Shown here in pieces: positions 54,031 through 63,333 of a stretch of DNA of 64,000 nt. The position numbers were made by a program, and so were the translations under genes. This stretch comes from Flavobacteriia bacterium (GTDB lineage: Bacteria; Bacteroidota; Bacteroidia; Flavobacteriales_D; Crocinitomicaceae). The stretch covers positions 54,905-118,904 of the forward strand of contig CANFHU010000007.1 of assembly GCA_947446925.1 (NCBI GenBank). Direction: 5' to 3'. Each line of letters starts with the position of its first letter. Position 1 is the first letter of the stretch. The notes beneath the pieces are model-generated. The model was not told the origin of the DNA. It searched no databases and worked only from the letters and a program-made list of their open reading frames with translations.

Positions 54031-54090
54031 CTTCGAGAGCCTGTCGAAATCTAAACACTTTTTCAATATCAGGTTGAGCGGAGTCGAAAT
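54031..54090. repeat. Dispersed repeat before the beta-propeller gene
   Basis: CTTCGAGAGCCTGTCGAAAT and GGTTGAGCGGAGTCGAAAT belong to the same families as the GIY-YIG-flanking repeat and the CTTCGAC...CTCAG repeat. They separate the upstream cytochrome gene from the next gene. Confidence 0.75.
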
Positions 54091-54122
54091 CACATTGAAA
54101 AACTTAAATAATAAACTTAAAA

Positions 54123-56516
54123 ATGAAAAAAACAATTACTAAATTATCCTTGGCGCTAACAGCAGTAGCACTTACAGCTACTTCTGCATTCGCACACTTT
54201 GGTTCTAAAGGACCTTATGGAGGTGGAACAGTTACTTCCTACGTAATACAAAAAGATACGATTTATGTTGGTACCGCAAACGGAGGTGTATATGCTGCAA
54301 CCTGGACAAAAGGTGCAACTGTAAATGACTCTATCCTTTCAAATTGGTCCGCTAAACCTGTAGGTTTAAAAAGCGGGAAAATCGTTTCCTTAGCACACAC
54401 AGGAAAATATGCGATTGCAGCAACTGCAGATAGTGGAATCTTCCGTTTTTCAGGATATGTTGGTTCAGACCGCTATTGGGTAAAAATCAATAAAGGGTTA
54501 ACAGATTTAAACATTACATCTGTGAGTGCATTGGATGCAAACACCTTGCTTGCAGGTACTAGTACAGGTAAAATCTTTAAATCAACCGATTTAGGAGCTA
54601 ACTGGACAGAAGTTACAGGGCTTGCATTTGCTGGGAAAAAAGTTGCTGGAATTGAATTAGCTGGCTCAAGAGTTTTTGTATTAGTAGAAGGAAAAGGTGT
54701 TTATTACTCCGACAACCAAGGAGCGAATTGGACTGCTTTAAATGACACCAATACAGAAAACGTACTTGGTAAAGCTTCCTTTTCGTACAATAAAAGTACC
54801 GACGAATTAATGCTTGCAAACGCTTCAGGATTATTCGTATTGAGTGCTGCTAAAACATCGATTACTGCACTATATAACAAAGTATCTACACCTTCCAATG
54901 GGGTCATAAATTCAATTTCGAACAATGGTGGATTTTGGTATGTCGCAACAAACAAAGGTGTACAAGGTTCTTCCTCCAATCAAATTTTCTGGATGGAATT
55001 AAATGATGGTTTACCTACTGATGTTAATGTTAATGTGGTTACGCTTTTTAAAAAATCAGGAATTGCAGGAACAGAAAATAAAGGAATTTTTAAAATTGTA
55101 GGAACCGTTCCTTTTGCTTGGGGAGAAGCGAATACAGGATTTAACAATTTAAAAACTTCTGCTTTAGCGACTAACGGCTCTCCTTTGATTTATGTTGCTA
55201 CTGAAAAAGGTGTTTTTGTAACTAAAAATCTTGCAACTTCATACTCACGTGCAAATAAAGGGTTAACCGACAGTTTGCATGTAAATGACTTAGCAATATT
55301 TGGTTCTAAAGTATTTGCAGTTACAGAAAATGCAGGTGTTTTTGTAAGTGCTGACTCTGGTAAAGTTTGGAATGCATTCAATAAAGGTTTAACGAACATG
55401 GCCGTAAGAAAATTATTTGCTTCTAAAGGATATGTCTATGTAATTTGTAGTACTGGAAATGTATATGAAACAAATGGAACTGCGGATTGGAAATTAATTC
55501 AAGCAGGTTTACCAAATGGATCTGAACCAGTTTCGTTAGCATTCTTAGGAGGTCAAGTATTCTTAGCAGCGCATGGTCAAGGTGCTTTTGTGAAACCAGA
55601 AGGTAGCGGTGAATGGAAAGACATCAATAAAAATCTACCAACAGATCATTTAACAAGTATTACCGCATTGGGTACAAATGTTTATGTAGGTGCGCATCAT
55701 GGTGGTGTTTATGTTTCGGACATCAACAACATCGACTGGAAAGCAACTGCTGAAACATCCATTGATCATACAACATTATTAGGCTTGGACGGGGATGCTA
55801 TCCAAGCATTAGGTAACTACGGTGGGTATGTATTTGCTTCTTACAAAGGTGGTTTGTTAGCAACATCTGACGAAGGTAAAACATGGGAAAGAGGTGGAAA
55901 CCAATTCAACTTACCAAGCTTCACAGACGTTAACAAAATCGGTTTTGCTGGTGAAAGAGTATTTGTAACTACTGAAAACAACTGTATCTATTCCAACGCA
56001 TTGTCTGAATTACCAATCAATGTGGCATTCCAAGAAGTGAAAGCTGCTGCTTGTGATAATAAAGCGGGTCAATTAACAATCGCATTCACAGGAGGAACAA
56101 TCTTTACTACTCCAGCTGCACCATACAAAATCAAATGGAGTACAGGAGATACAACAAATACGATTCTTGCAGATTTATCAAAAGGTAACTACTGGGTAGA
56201 AATTACAGATAAAAATGGAGTTACAAGTAGAGATTCTATTGTTTTAATAAAAGAAACTTGTGCTAGTATTTCAGAATTATCTACTGAAACAAAGTTCCAA
56301 GTATACCCAAATCCGAGTAAAGGAAACTTTACGGTTAATACTTCTACGCTAGTAAACAACATTCGTATATACAATGAATTAGGGATGTTAGTGAAAGAAA
56401 TCGAAAAGGTAAATACAACACAATTCGAAGTAAATACAACATTCGAAAAAGGAGTGTATTTTGTATACGCGACTTCGGAAGCTGGTACACATGTTCAAAA
56501 ATTGATTATTGAATAG
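54123..56516 (+). CDS. T9SS-secreted beta-propeller protein
   Basis: The 797-residue protein has a signal peptide (KKTITKLSLALTAVALTATS), repeated blades of a sialidase/VPS10-like propeller (e.g. TLLAGTSTGKIFKSTDLGAN, YYSDNQGANW, LLATSDEGKTWERG), a C-terminal beta domain (APYKIKWSTGDTTNTIL) and a type IX sorting domain ending FQVYPNPSKGNFTV ... GVYFVYATSEAGTHVQKLII. It is therefore exported by T9SS and anchored or released at the cell surface. Its role in the copper/heme block is unknown; it may bind a partner or substrate. Confidence 0.88.
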   Translation: MKKTITKLSLALTAVALTATSAFAHFGSKGPYGGGTVTSYVIQKDTIYVGTANGGVYAATWTKGATVNDSILSNWSAKPVGLKSGKIVSLAHTGKYAIAATADSGIFRFSGYVGSDRYWVKINKGLTDLNITSVSALDANTLLAGTSTGKIFKSTDLGANWTEVTGLAFAGKKVAGIELAGSRVFVLVEGKGVYYSDNQGANWTALNDTNTENVLGKASFSYNKSTDELMLANASGLFVLSAAKTSITALYNKVSTPSNGVINSISNNGGFWYVATNKGVQGSSSNQIFWMELNDGLPTDVNVNVVTLFKKSGIAGTENKGIFKIVGTVPFAWGEANTGFNNLKTSALATNGSPLIYVATEKGVFVTKNLATSYSRANKGLTDSLHVNDLAIFGSKVFAVTENAGVFVSADSGKVWNAFNKGLTNMAVRKLFASKGYVYVICSTGNVYETNGTADWKLIQAGLPNGSEPVSLAFLGGQVFLAAHGQGAFVKPEGSGEWKDINKNLPTDHLTSITALGTNVYVGAHHGGVYVSDINNIDWKATAETSIDHTTLLGLDGDAIQALGNYGGYVFASYKGGLLATSDEGKTWERGGNQFNLPSFTDVNKIGFAGERVFVTTENNCIYSNALSELPINVAFQEVKAAACDNKAGQLTIAFTGGTIFTTPAAPYKIKWSTGDTTNTILADLSKGNYWVEITDKNGVTSRDSIVLIKETCASISELSTETKFQVYPNPSKGNFTVNTSTLVNNIRIYNELGMLVKEIEKVNTTQFEVNTTFEKGVYFVYATSEAGTHVQKLIIE

Positions 56517-56518
56517 AC

Positions 56519-56594
56519 TTCGTCAAACTCAGTCTGACTAAATCGACAAGCTCAGTTTGACAATTTAAATGTCGGACTGAGCATAGTCGAAGTA
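56519..56594. repeat. Dispersed CTTCGtC...CTCAG repeats after the propeller gene
   Basis: CTTCGTCAAACTCAG, TCGACAAGCTCAG and GGACTGAGCATAGTCGAAG are half-sites of the dispersed repeat in both orientations, able to fold as a hairpin. It could end transcription of the propeller gene. Confidence 0.75.
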
Positions 56595-56642
56595 TGACGG
56601 AAAAAAATATAAAAAAATAAATAAAACTAAAATAAACCCAAC

Positions 56643-57449
56643 ATGAAAACAATTAAATTATCTATCGCTGCAGTTGCAGCATTAATCTTAGGATTAACAT
56701 CTTGTAAAAAAGAAGAGACAGTAACACCTACTCCGTCTGCAGTTGGTAATGGTTCTGTATCCGTTGAATTATCCCACAAGTTTGGAATGATGAATGAGCA
56801 AACGTTAGCGATTGGGTCGCCAGTAGTTCATCCTATGAAAGGAGATACGTTAACGTTCTCCAAGTTCAAATATTTTATTTCTAACGTGAAATTTAAAAAA
56901 GCGGATGGTACCTATTGGACAGAAAGTGAAAGCTACCATATAGTTGATTTAGCAACACCAGGTTCATTAAAATTAAATTTCTCTGATTTACCTGCAGGCA
57001 CTTATACGCAAATGGAATATACTATTGGTGTGGATAGTGCTAGAAATGTATCTGGTGCGCAAACAGGAGCGTTATCATCTACAAACGATATGTATTGGGA
57101 TTGGAATAGTGGTTACATCATGTTAAAAGCAGAGGGTACATACAAAGACAACAAAGCAGATAAAATGTTTGCATTCCATCTAGGCGGATTTAGTGGTGCT
57201 GATAATATTGTTACTAAACGTACAATGGTATTTGAAGGAGCAACTGCGTTGACCGTAACAAAAGACCAAACAAGTACTGTAGGTGTTGAAGTGAATCCAG
57301 GATTATTGTGGCATTCCGCTCCAAGTGTAAAAACATTAAACATGGTGCATATGCCAGGTGCTGCCGCTAAATTAATGGCTTTAGGCGACGGAGGACTAGG
57401 ATTCTTTGCTAATCCAATGTATTCGTTTCAAGTTAAAAGTGTTAAATAA
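56643..57449 (+). CDS. MbnP-like lipoprotein 2
   Basis: The 268-residue protein has a lipobox (LGLTSCKKEE) and an MbnP domain. It begins GSVSVELSHKFGMMN, with the typical TLTFSKFKYFISNVKFKKAD, LPAGTYTQMEYTIGVDSARN and the Trp motif NDMYWDWNSGYIMLKAEG. In characterised MbnP a Trp in this kind of protein is turned into kynurenine by MbnH, completing a copper site. An MbnH-like gene follows after a terminator. It is a better match to MbnP than the first copy. Confidence 0.88.
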   Translation: MKTIKLSIAAVAALILGLTSCKKEETVTPTPSAVGNGSVSVELSHKFGMMNEQTLAIGSPVVHPMKGDTLTFSKFKYFISNVKFKKADGTYWTESESYHIVDLATPGSLKLNFSDLPAGTYTQMEYTIGVDSARNVSGAQTGALSSTNDMYWDWNSGYIMLKAEGTYKDNKADKMFAFHLGGFSGADNIVTKRTMVFEGATALTVTKDQTSTVGVEVNPGLLWHSAPSVKTLNMVHMPGAAAKLMALGDGGLGFFANPMYSFQVKSVK

Positions 57450-57456
57450 TTAATTC

Positions 57457-57487
57457 TAAAGGCTGTTCTGTGGAACAGCCTTTTTTA
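57457..57487 (+). terminator. Terminator between MbnP-like 2 and the peroxidase
   Basis: AAGGCTGTTC and GAACAGCCTT pair around TGTG and are followed by T residues. Some readthrough to the MbnH-like gene is likely because the gap is only 51 bp. Confidence 0.85.
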
Positions 57488-57500
57488 TTTGTTAACTACA

Positions 57501-58529
57501 ATGCGAAAAATTCTAATTTTATTTGCTTTTACACTTTTTTTAGTGAGTTGTAAAAAAGAAGTGGTGATATCTCCAATTACAAAAGATGCTTTCAGATTTA
57601 ATCAACCGGAACAATTTTCATCACCACATTATAACTTCGAAAATAATCCACTTACAGAAAAAGGATTTGAACTAGGACGTTATTTATTTTATGACCCCAT
57701 TTTATCCCTTGACAGTTCTATTTCTTGTAGTTCGTGTCATGCACAAGCACATGGTTTTGCTGATCATAATATTCCATTGAGTAAAGGAGTTGATAAAAAA
57801 TTTGGAACACGAAACGCTCCTGCGTTGATGAATCTTGCTTGGTCGACCTCTTTTATGTGGGATGGCGGAGTAAACCACATTGAAGTACAACCACTTGTAC
57901 CTTTAACGAGTGAACATGAACTTGGAGAAACAATGGCAAATTTGGTCATCAAACTCAACAAAAATTCATTTTACAAGAAAAAATTTAAGGAAGCATTTGG
58001 CGTTGAAACGATTAATGACCAAAAACTTTTACACGCACTAGCACAATTTACATCCATGCTTATTTCCTCTAATGCGAAATACGATCAAGTAATGGCAGGA
58101 AAAACGAGTTTTACAAACCAAGAACAACAAGGTTATGAATTGTTTAAAGCTAAATGTGCTAATTGCCATACCGAACCGCTTTTCACGGATTATTCTTATC
58201 GAAACACTGGTTTGGAATCGAATTTCAAAGACATTGGTCGCGAAAAAGTTACGCAAGATCCAGCGGATAGGGGTAAATTTAAAGTACCGACACTACGCAA
58301 CGTTGAATTTACCTACCCCTATATGCACGATGGTCGCTTATTTAATTTAGAACAAGTACTCACTTTTAAATCTAATGGTATTCAAGACTCCCCTACTTTA
58401 GATACTTCCTTAAAAAACGGGTTGAATCTTTCCAAAGAAGAACAACAAGCAATTATCGTTTTTCTGAAAACATTGAGCGATTATACTTTTATCGGGAATC
58501 CGATGTACGCGGAACCTGTAATACAATAA
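57501..58529 (+). CDS. MbnH-like di-haem cytochrome-c peroxidase family lipoprotein
   Basis: The track's TTG start is replaced by ATG 57501 before a lipoprotein signal (RKILILFAFTLFLVSCKK), giving 342 residues. Two c-type haem sites are visible, CSSCHAQAHGFAD and CANCHTEPLFTD. The family segments FGTRNAPALMNLAWSTSFMW and FKVPTLRNVEFTYPYMHDG are present. It belongs to the MauG/MbnH/cytochrome peroxidase group. Next to MbnP-like proteins it most likely oxidises a Trp in them rather than detoxifying peroxide, but this is inference. Confidence 0.9.
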   Translation: MRKILILFAFTLFLVSCKKEVVISPITKDAFRFNQPEQFSSPHYNFENNPLTEKGFELGRYLFYDPILSLDSSISCSSCHAQAHGFADHNIPLSKGVDKKFGTRNAPALMNLAWSTSFMWDGGVNHIEVQPLVPLTSEHELGETMANLVIKLNKNSFYKKKFKEAFGVETINDQKLLHALAQFTSMLISSNAKYDQVMAGKTSFTNQEQQGYELFKAKCANCHTEPLFTDYSYRNTGLESNFKDIGREKVTQDPADRGKFKVPTLRNVEFTYPYMHDGRLFNLEQVLTFKSNGIQDSPTLDTSLKNGLNLSKEEQQAIIVFLKTLSDYTFIGNPMYAEPVIQ

Positions 58530-58578
58530 TAAAGTAAATTAAACGTTAATCCATATTACTATTACTAAATTGACAATT

Positions 58579-58923
58579 ATGAAAAAACTCCATCTTCTAT
58601 TTTTAGGGATTTCATCCTTATTTATTGCTACTTCTTGTACCAAAACAACCTCAGCAAGCACAACACTTTCCACTGCAGATTGTGTCGCTATTTCATACAA
58701 AACCGATATAGCACCTATCATGAGTGCAAATTGTATAAGCTGTCATAATGCTAATCAAGCAAGTGCAGGTATTAATTTGAGTACGTATGCAAATGTTGCG
58801 AAATACGCTTCTAGTTCCCTAAATGCGATGAATAACGGCTCTATGCCACCCGCAGGAAAATTACCGACAGGTACCATTCAAAAATTAAACTGCTGGATTT
58901 CGCAAGGGAAATTGAATAACTAA
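58579..58923 (+). CDS. Small c-type cytochrome lipoprotein
   Basis: The ATG at 58579 is chosen over the track start (58570) because it begins the lipoprotein signal (KKLHLLFLGISSLFIATSC). The 114-residue protein has one haem site, APIMSANCISCHNANQASAG, and the distal NGSMPPAGKLPTG with a likely axial Met. It could carry electrons from or to the MbnH-like enzyme just upstream. It is similar in design to the CX4CH protein at 53653. Confidence 0.85.
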   Translation: MKKLHLLFLGISSLFIATSCTKTTSASTTLSTADCVAISYKTDIAPIMSANCISCHNANQASAGINLSTYANVAKYASSSLNAMNNGSMPPAGKLPTGTIQKLNCWISQGKLNN

Positions 58924-58928
58924 TAGAT

Positions 58929-58963
58929 GTTAGGGTATAATATAAATGGTATTAGACCCTAAC
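58929..58963. terminator. Hairpin between convergent genes
   Basis: GTTAGGGT and ACCCTAAC pair around a 19-base loop, ending right at the stop of the glycosyltransferase. It probably ends both transcripts weakly. Confidence 0.5.
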
Positions 58964-60226
58964 CTATTTCTGTTGATCTAAAATTCTTACGTAGGATTTT
59001 TCAAAGATTTCCGCCCCTTTTTCAAGTGCAAAAATCTCTTTACAGTTTTGAGATATTTCTGAAAATTCAGTAAAATCACTTTTTTCGATTGCATCAACAA
59101 CTAGCTGGTAATTCGCTTCCGTAAAATTATCAACCACCCAACCTGCGTTGTGTTTTTGGACAATTAAATCAGAATCTCCTACCCCAGCATTACAAATTAC
59201 TGGAATTCCCATAGACATTAATTCTGCCTGTTTGGTTGGAGACGATGCTTTTTTGGAATATGCTGGTATAATAAAATAAATAGAAGCGGTAAATAGTGAA
59301 ATATAACTTGCTACCTGACTATGCAAACAAGAAACAACACGAATTTTATCTTGCGAAATTCCTTTTTGCGCAGCGAGTTCTTTCACCTTGTCCCCCTCAT
59401 TACTAATAAATAAAAATAAAGCAGTTGGATTCGATTTTTCTAATACTTGAAAGAAATCAAGCATCTCGGGCAACATGTACCACGTACCGATGGAACCAAC
59501 ATATCCTAGCACAAATTGATCTGCTTGAATATTTAAACTTGTTCTTAACTCCGATTGGCGATCAAAAGTAACTTTCTCAGGATTAAAAAGTTCTGTATCC
59601 ACACAACAAGGAATTACCGAAATATCTAATTTTTTTTGGCGTAAAGCTAGAGGTGTTGTTTGTTTGTGTTGCCAAGATAAAATTTCTTCCTTTCCATTTT
59701 CAGTTAAAGAAATTACAGCTCCGGCATCGATGAGAAATTCGATTTCTTTTTTCTTGTAGAAATTATAAATAAATTTAAAAATTGGATTCGATAACTTCCA
59801 TATACCTCCATCTACTCGTTCATCTGCCCAAAACCCACGCATGTCAAACAACCATGGAATATTAGATTTTGATTGCATTCGTTGACCGATGGATGCAGCT
59901 TGATAACTTCTACAATGAATTATATCAATTGGCGATTTTTTGTGTATCGTTTTTGTTTCTTGATACATTCTAAAAATATCCCAAATTGTACTTAAAATAG
60001 GTGGTTTTTTAGTATAACTTTTAGGATGCCATTCGATATTATTTTCACTGCAAAGCCGCTTGACTGTATCTTTAAACTTATTATAATTAGTCTCTTTTTC
60101 AAAACTTATTAGACTAAATTTAAATTCTTTTTTACTTAGTTCAATGATGTACGGTATAACTTGTGATTGACCAAGGGAATCTGTCATTCCATCGTAAGAA
60201 ACGAAAAGTATGTGTTTTTTTTGCAT
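58964..60226 (-). CDS. Glycosyltransferase family 4 (GT-B)
   Basis: The 420-residue GT-B protein has the N-terminal domain (HILFVSYDGMTDSLGQSQVI) and the C-terminal nucleotide-sugar-binding part (LGYVGSIGTWYMLPEM, SPTKQAELMSMGIPVICNAG with the E-x7-E-like motif). GT4 enzymes add sugars to polysaccharides or lipids; donor and acceptor are unknown. No other polysaccharide genes are in view, so its pathway is unclear. It is transcribed toward the cytochrome gene. Confidence 0.88.
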   Translation of the reverse strand: MQKKHILFVSYDGMTDSLGQSQVIPYIIELSKKEFKFSLISFEKETNYNKFKDTVKRLCSENNIEWHPKSYTKKPPILSTIWDIFRMYQETKTIHKKSPIDIIHCRSYQAASIGQRMQSKSNIPWLFDMRGFWADERVDGGIWKLSNPIFKFIYNFYKKKEIEFLIDAGAVISLTENGKEEILSWQHKQTTPLALRQKKLDISVIPCCVDTELFNPEKVTFDRQSELRTSLNIQADQFVLGYVGSIGTWYMLPEMLDFFQVLEKSNPTALFLFISNEGDKVKELAAQKGISQDKIRVVSCLHSQVASYISLFTASIYFIIPAYSKKASSPTKQAELMSMGIPVICNAGVGDSDLIVQKHNAGWVVDNFTEANYQLVVDAIEKSDFTEFSEISQNCKEIFALEKGAEIFEKSYVRILDQQK

Positions 60227-60352
60227 TTGAACAAAAATACTAATTTGAAAATACTTTGGTGAATTTAATTTCTTTTATCTACTAGTCTTTCATCTTTTGT
60301 CTAAAAGTCTTTTATCTAAAAGTCTTTTATCTTATCTTTGTAAAACAATACT

Positions 60353-60753
60353 GGGGCTGTATTGGATTTGACAGCATAAGCGATAGTCAAGTGTAAGCAT
60401 GTAGAGCGTTGAGGTGGAGCTCTTTAATATCCTGTCTCGAACTATAATTGACAACACGTCATACGCACTTGCTGCTTAATCTATTAGATAGATAAAGCTT
60501 AATTCCAGCTGAAACATAGTAGGCGGAACAAGTTCTCCCTCCGCTGCCTCCGTCTTTTAGGCATGGAACTCGGGAGAATCATTCATTTAAGACTGGTGCC
60601 AACCTTACTTCGTGGAAGGCATAAGACAACAGAAGATAAGTTGTATATTGGGTGTTTTTGTCCGTTGTACAATCGAAAATTAACCAAAAACTAAACATGT
60701 AGAAGCCTTGAAAATTCTATGTTTGGACGAGGGTTCAACCCCCTCCAGCTCCA
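60353..60753 (+). ncRNA. ssrA: Transfer-messenger RNA (tmRNA)
   Basis: The 5' end GGGGCTGTATTGGATTTGAC and the 3' end GGGTTCAACCCCCTCCAGCT pair as the tRNA-like domain (GGGGCTG with CAGCTCC). The internal tag reading frame ends ...DNTSYALAA and a TAA at 60477-60479, matching the YALAA degron. The exact resume codon cannot be fixed by eye. It rescues stalled ribosomes with SmpB. A terminator follows at 60771. Confidence 0.95.
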
Positions 60754-60770
60754 CTTTAAAGCAATTATCA

Positions 60771-60812
60771 AAGCGTAATCACTTAAAATAAAAGAGATTA
60801 CGCTTTTTTATT
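60771..60812 (+). terminator. ssrA terminator
   Basis: AAGCGTAATC and GATTACGCTT form a perfect 10-bp stem followed by T residues. Confidence 0.8.
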
Positions 60813-60916
60813 TTAACACTTAGCCCACATCTAGCCCACAATTCAAAACTTATTCTATTAAATAATTTTTTCGCAAAGAGGTAATGTTAGGTCTTGAAAC
60901 GTAACAAACTGATTAA

Positions 60917-61056
60917 ATGTTTGATGAGAAAATTTCAATTATTTTAGAAAATAATAAAAGGATAATATATTAGAGGAGGAAAAAGGGGGATTATATACAG
61001 ATTTATGCAGAAAATTAAAAGTTGATTTTAACAAAGTAAAAATTGAAACATTCTGA
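60917..61056 (+). pseudogene. Frameshifted small ORF remnant
   Basis: ATG at 60917 reads MFDEKISIILENNKRI then stops; a second frame continues ILEEEKGGLYTDLCRKLKVD to a stop at 61056. Deleting one TA in the ATATAT tract at about 60964-60970 joins the two into one helical, Lys/Glu-rich peptide. This looks like a recently decayed gene. No family is recognised. Confidence 0.45.
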
Positions 61057-61259
61057 TTTAATAAATTAAACCCTCTCTCTATATTAAAGAAATCCATTTA
61101 GTTTCTGCTCCTTTCTGAAATTCAAAATCACAATAAATATATTAAAGAATTACTCGTTATTAAAGTAGTTTTTAAAAACATTAAAAATTCTGTCACAAAA
61201 ATTATCTTTTGTTAGTTATCTATTTAAGAAGCGAATATTCACTCTTAAAATAAAAGATT
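61057..61259. other. 203-bp AT-rich spacer before the 155-aa gene
   Basis: Between the end of the decayed ORF and the ATG at 61260 no complete ORF, RNA gene or named repeat is seen. Promoter boxes with the full consensus were not found. Confidence 0.5.
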
Positions 61260-61727
61260 ATGAAAAGTAAAAGTAAGTTGATATTGTCAACAAATGTCCC
61301 ATTTGATTTTTATGTCAAAAACAATCAGTCTAACAAATTCAAGTATATGTTAGTTTTATTCATCCTTTCTTCGAGTATTTCATTCACTGGATTAAGTCAA
61401 GAAATAAAAAATGATTCCATCGTTACTCTTGGTGTTGAAATAGACACTTTAAAGACAAAGTGTAAAACGACATTAGATAAAGTAAAATTTGATTCCATTT
61501 CTAAAGGATCTTCTTTTGAGGAATATGAATTTGCTATTTATATTTTAGAGCACGGTTTAAAAAACATACTTGACGATAAAGACGTTCTTGGATTTCAATA
61601 TCAAACTACAGATCCCGAAACTGGGGATGCATTAATCCCTTGGCAAATTACTTTTAGCGTTGATGAACGAGGTAATTTAAGTTTTAAAGGTATTAGTAAT
61701 CCGTATGGAATATATAGTATAGATTAA
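61260..61727 (+). CDS. Hypothetical secreted or membrane protein
   Basis: The 155-residue protein has a hydrophobic segment at residues 30-47 (MLVLFILSSSISFTGLSQ) that could be a signal peptide if translation starts at the internal ATG 61347; the longer start leaves a 29-residue basic N-terminus. The rest is charged with 'DKDVLGFQYQTTDPETGDAL' and a beta-rich tail. I recognise no domain. It stands alone in an AT-rich area. Confidence 0.55.
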   Translation: MKSKSKLILSTNVPFDFYVKNNQSNKFKYMLVLFILSSSISFTGLSQEIKNDSIVTLGVEIDTLKTKCKTTLDKVKFDSISKGSSFEEYEFAIYILEHGLKNILDDKDVLGFQYQTTDPETGDALIPWQITFSVDERGNLSFKGISNPYGIYSID

Positions 61728-61882
61728 TAGTGCAAATATATATTAGACTTATTTAAGTTCAAAAATCGTATTCTATTTCCTGATTTATCTAAAATAATAG
61801 ATTAAACCGATTCTAACGGTTTTAAAAGAATACAAAATCATTAGTAATTTACTCAATATTAATCATATATAAATCCAACTCT

Positions 61883-63304
61883 ATGAATAGTATCCAGAAA
61901 AATAGTGTGTCAAGTTTAAAGTTAGCAATTCAAAAACTGGCAAACCAAGAAACCATTTGTTTAAACGAAAACTTTTTTAATGGTCATTCTTTAACCAATC
62001 TAAAATGTTTGTTTTTAAATTTAAAATCGGGTAAAATAAAACTCAAAATTGGGAGAAATAGTTCCTCCTTATCGGTTGAATTAAATCAATCCTCCAATGT
62101 TGAGGAAAGTGAACTAAACCTCTTTTATAAGGAAGGATATCTACTTTTCAATTTCTTTTTAGCAAACACCAATGCGAAAAAATTTCTTGATTTTAAGCAT
62201 GCATTTTTTGGAAAAAACTTTCAAAACACATTTTTAGACTTTATAATTAGCAACAAAATAAATGATCTAGAAATAAAAATTTTACTTTATGTTGTTAGTC
62301 ATTTTTTAGAAAATGATCATCCTGTTTTCTTAAGTGAAATTAAATTATCCCCTACTGAACATTATCAAATAACACAATTGTTTATAGACCAAGAAGGGAA
62401 AAATATGGAGCAAGAATTGTTAAACGTAAAAATTGAGAATGGAATTTGTGCTAGAATTGCACCAACTAAAAGATGTGTCATGTTAATGAACGGAGTGGAT
62501 GTGCCAATTTTAGAAGAACTAAAAACTAAACAGTATGATTTTTATTCTTTAATCGATTCAAACGACATCAAACCAATCACTTTACATTACAATGCTTCAA
62601 ACAGAAAACTTTTCGATTCGCTAGAAGGAATCATTCACGCTAAAAAACACTTGCAGCATTCATTGACTACTTTATTATTTGGTCCTTCGGGCACTGGAAA
62701 AACAGAATTTGTATATCAATTGACAAAAAATACAAATGCAATTTTGATGCATGTAGATTATACCAAAATCGTTTCGAAATGGATTGGTGAATCAGAAAAA
62801 AACATGAAACAACTTTTTAAAGCATATCATACTTTAGCACGAGAAACAGACCGTCCTGTAATACTTCTTTTGAATGAAGCAGATGGTTTGATGAATAAAC
62901 GCGTTGCTGTTAACCAAAGTAATGACATCTTCTCAAATCAACTACAAGCGCAGATTTTAGAATTATTAGAAAACTTCAAAGGGATATTAATTGCGACAAC
63001 CAATATGGAGAAAAATATGGATAAAGCATTCGAAAGAAGATTTTTATTTAAATCAAAAATTGATTTTCCATCTTTAGAAGTTAGAGAAATATTAATGCAT
63101 GCTTCCCCAATAAATCAACGAATTTCAAAAGCATTTTCTAAACAAATTATTCAATCCGACTGGACTCCTGCACAATTAATAAACTGCGAACTTAAAATGG
63201 AATTATTAAGCGAATTAGGCGAACTAAATCAAAATGAAATTGAAACGATATTGCAAGAAGATGGTTTATTAAAATCCAATGGGAAAATTGGATTTCGTTG
63301 TTAG
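61883..63304 (+). CDS. AAA+ ATPase with unusual Walker B (LNEAD)
   Basis: The 473-residue protein has an uncharacterised N-terminal half and a C-terminal AAA ATPase (about 230-460). Walker A is LLFGPSGTGKTEFVYQ, the sensor/pore-like segment is HVDYTKIVSKWIGESEKNMK, Walker B is VILLLNEADGL where Asn replaces the usual Asp before Glu-Ala-Asp, and the arginine finger follows in DKAFERRFLFK. Such ATPases remodel proteins or assemblies. It pairs with a small membrane protein that starts 30 bp downstream. Confidence 0.85.
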   Translation: MNSIQKNSVSSLKLAIQKLANQETICLNENFFNGHSLTNLKCLFLNLKSGKIKLKIGRNSSSLSVELNQSSNVEESELNLFYKEGYLLFNFFLANTNAKKFLDFKHAFFGKNFQNTFLDFIISNKINDLEIKILLYVVSHFLENDHPVFLSEIKLSPTEHYQITQLFIDQEGKNMEQELLNVKIENGICARIAPTKRCVMLMNGVDVPILEELKTKQYDFYSLIDSNDIKPITLHYNASNRKLFDSLEGIIHAKKHLQHSLTTLLFGPSGTGKTEFVYQLTKNTNAILMHVDYTKIVSKWIGESEKNMKQLFKAYHTLARETDRPVILLLNEADGLMNKRVAVNQSNDIFSNQLQAQILELLENFKGILIATTNMEKNMDKAFERRFLFKSKIDFPSLEVREILMHASPINQRISKAFSKQIIQSDWTPAQLINCELKMELLSELGELNQNEIETILQEDGLLKSNGKIGFRC

Positions 63305-63333
63305 GAATAATAATTATCAAAAACTCAACTCTT

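Noticed and set aside
60754-61259. Prophage or integrated element at ssrA
   Set aside because: No integrase, no repeat of the tmRNA 3' end and no phage genes are seen before the window ends; only a decayed small ORF is present.
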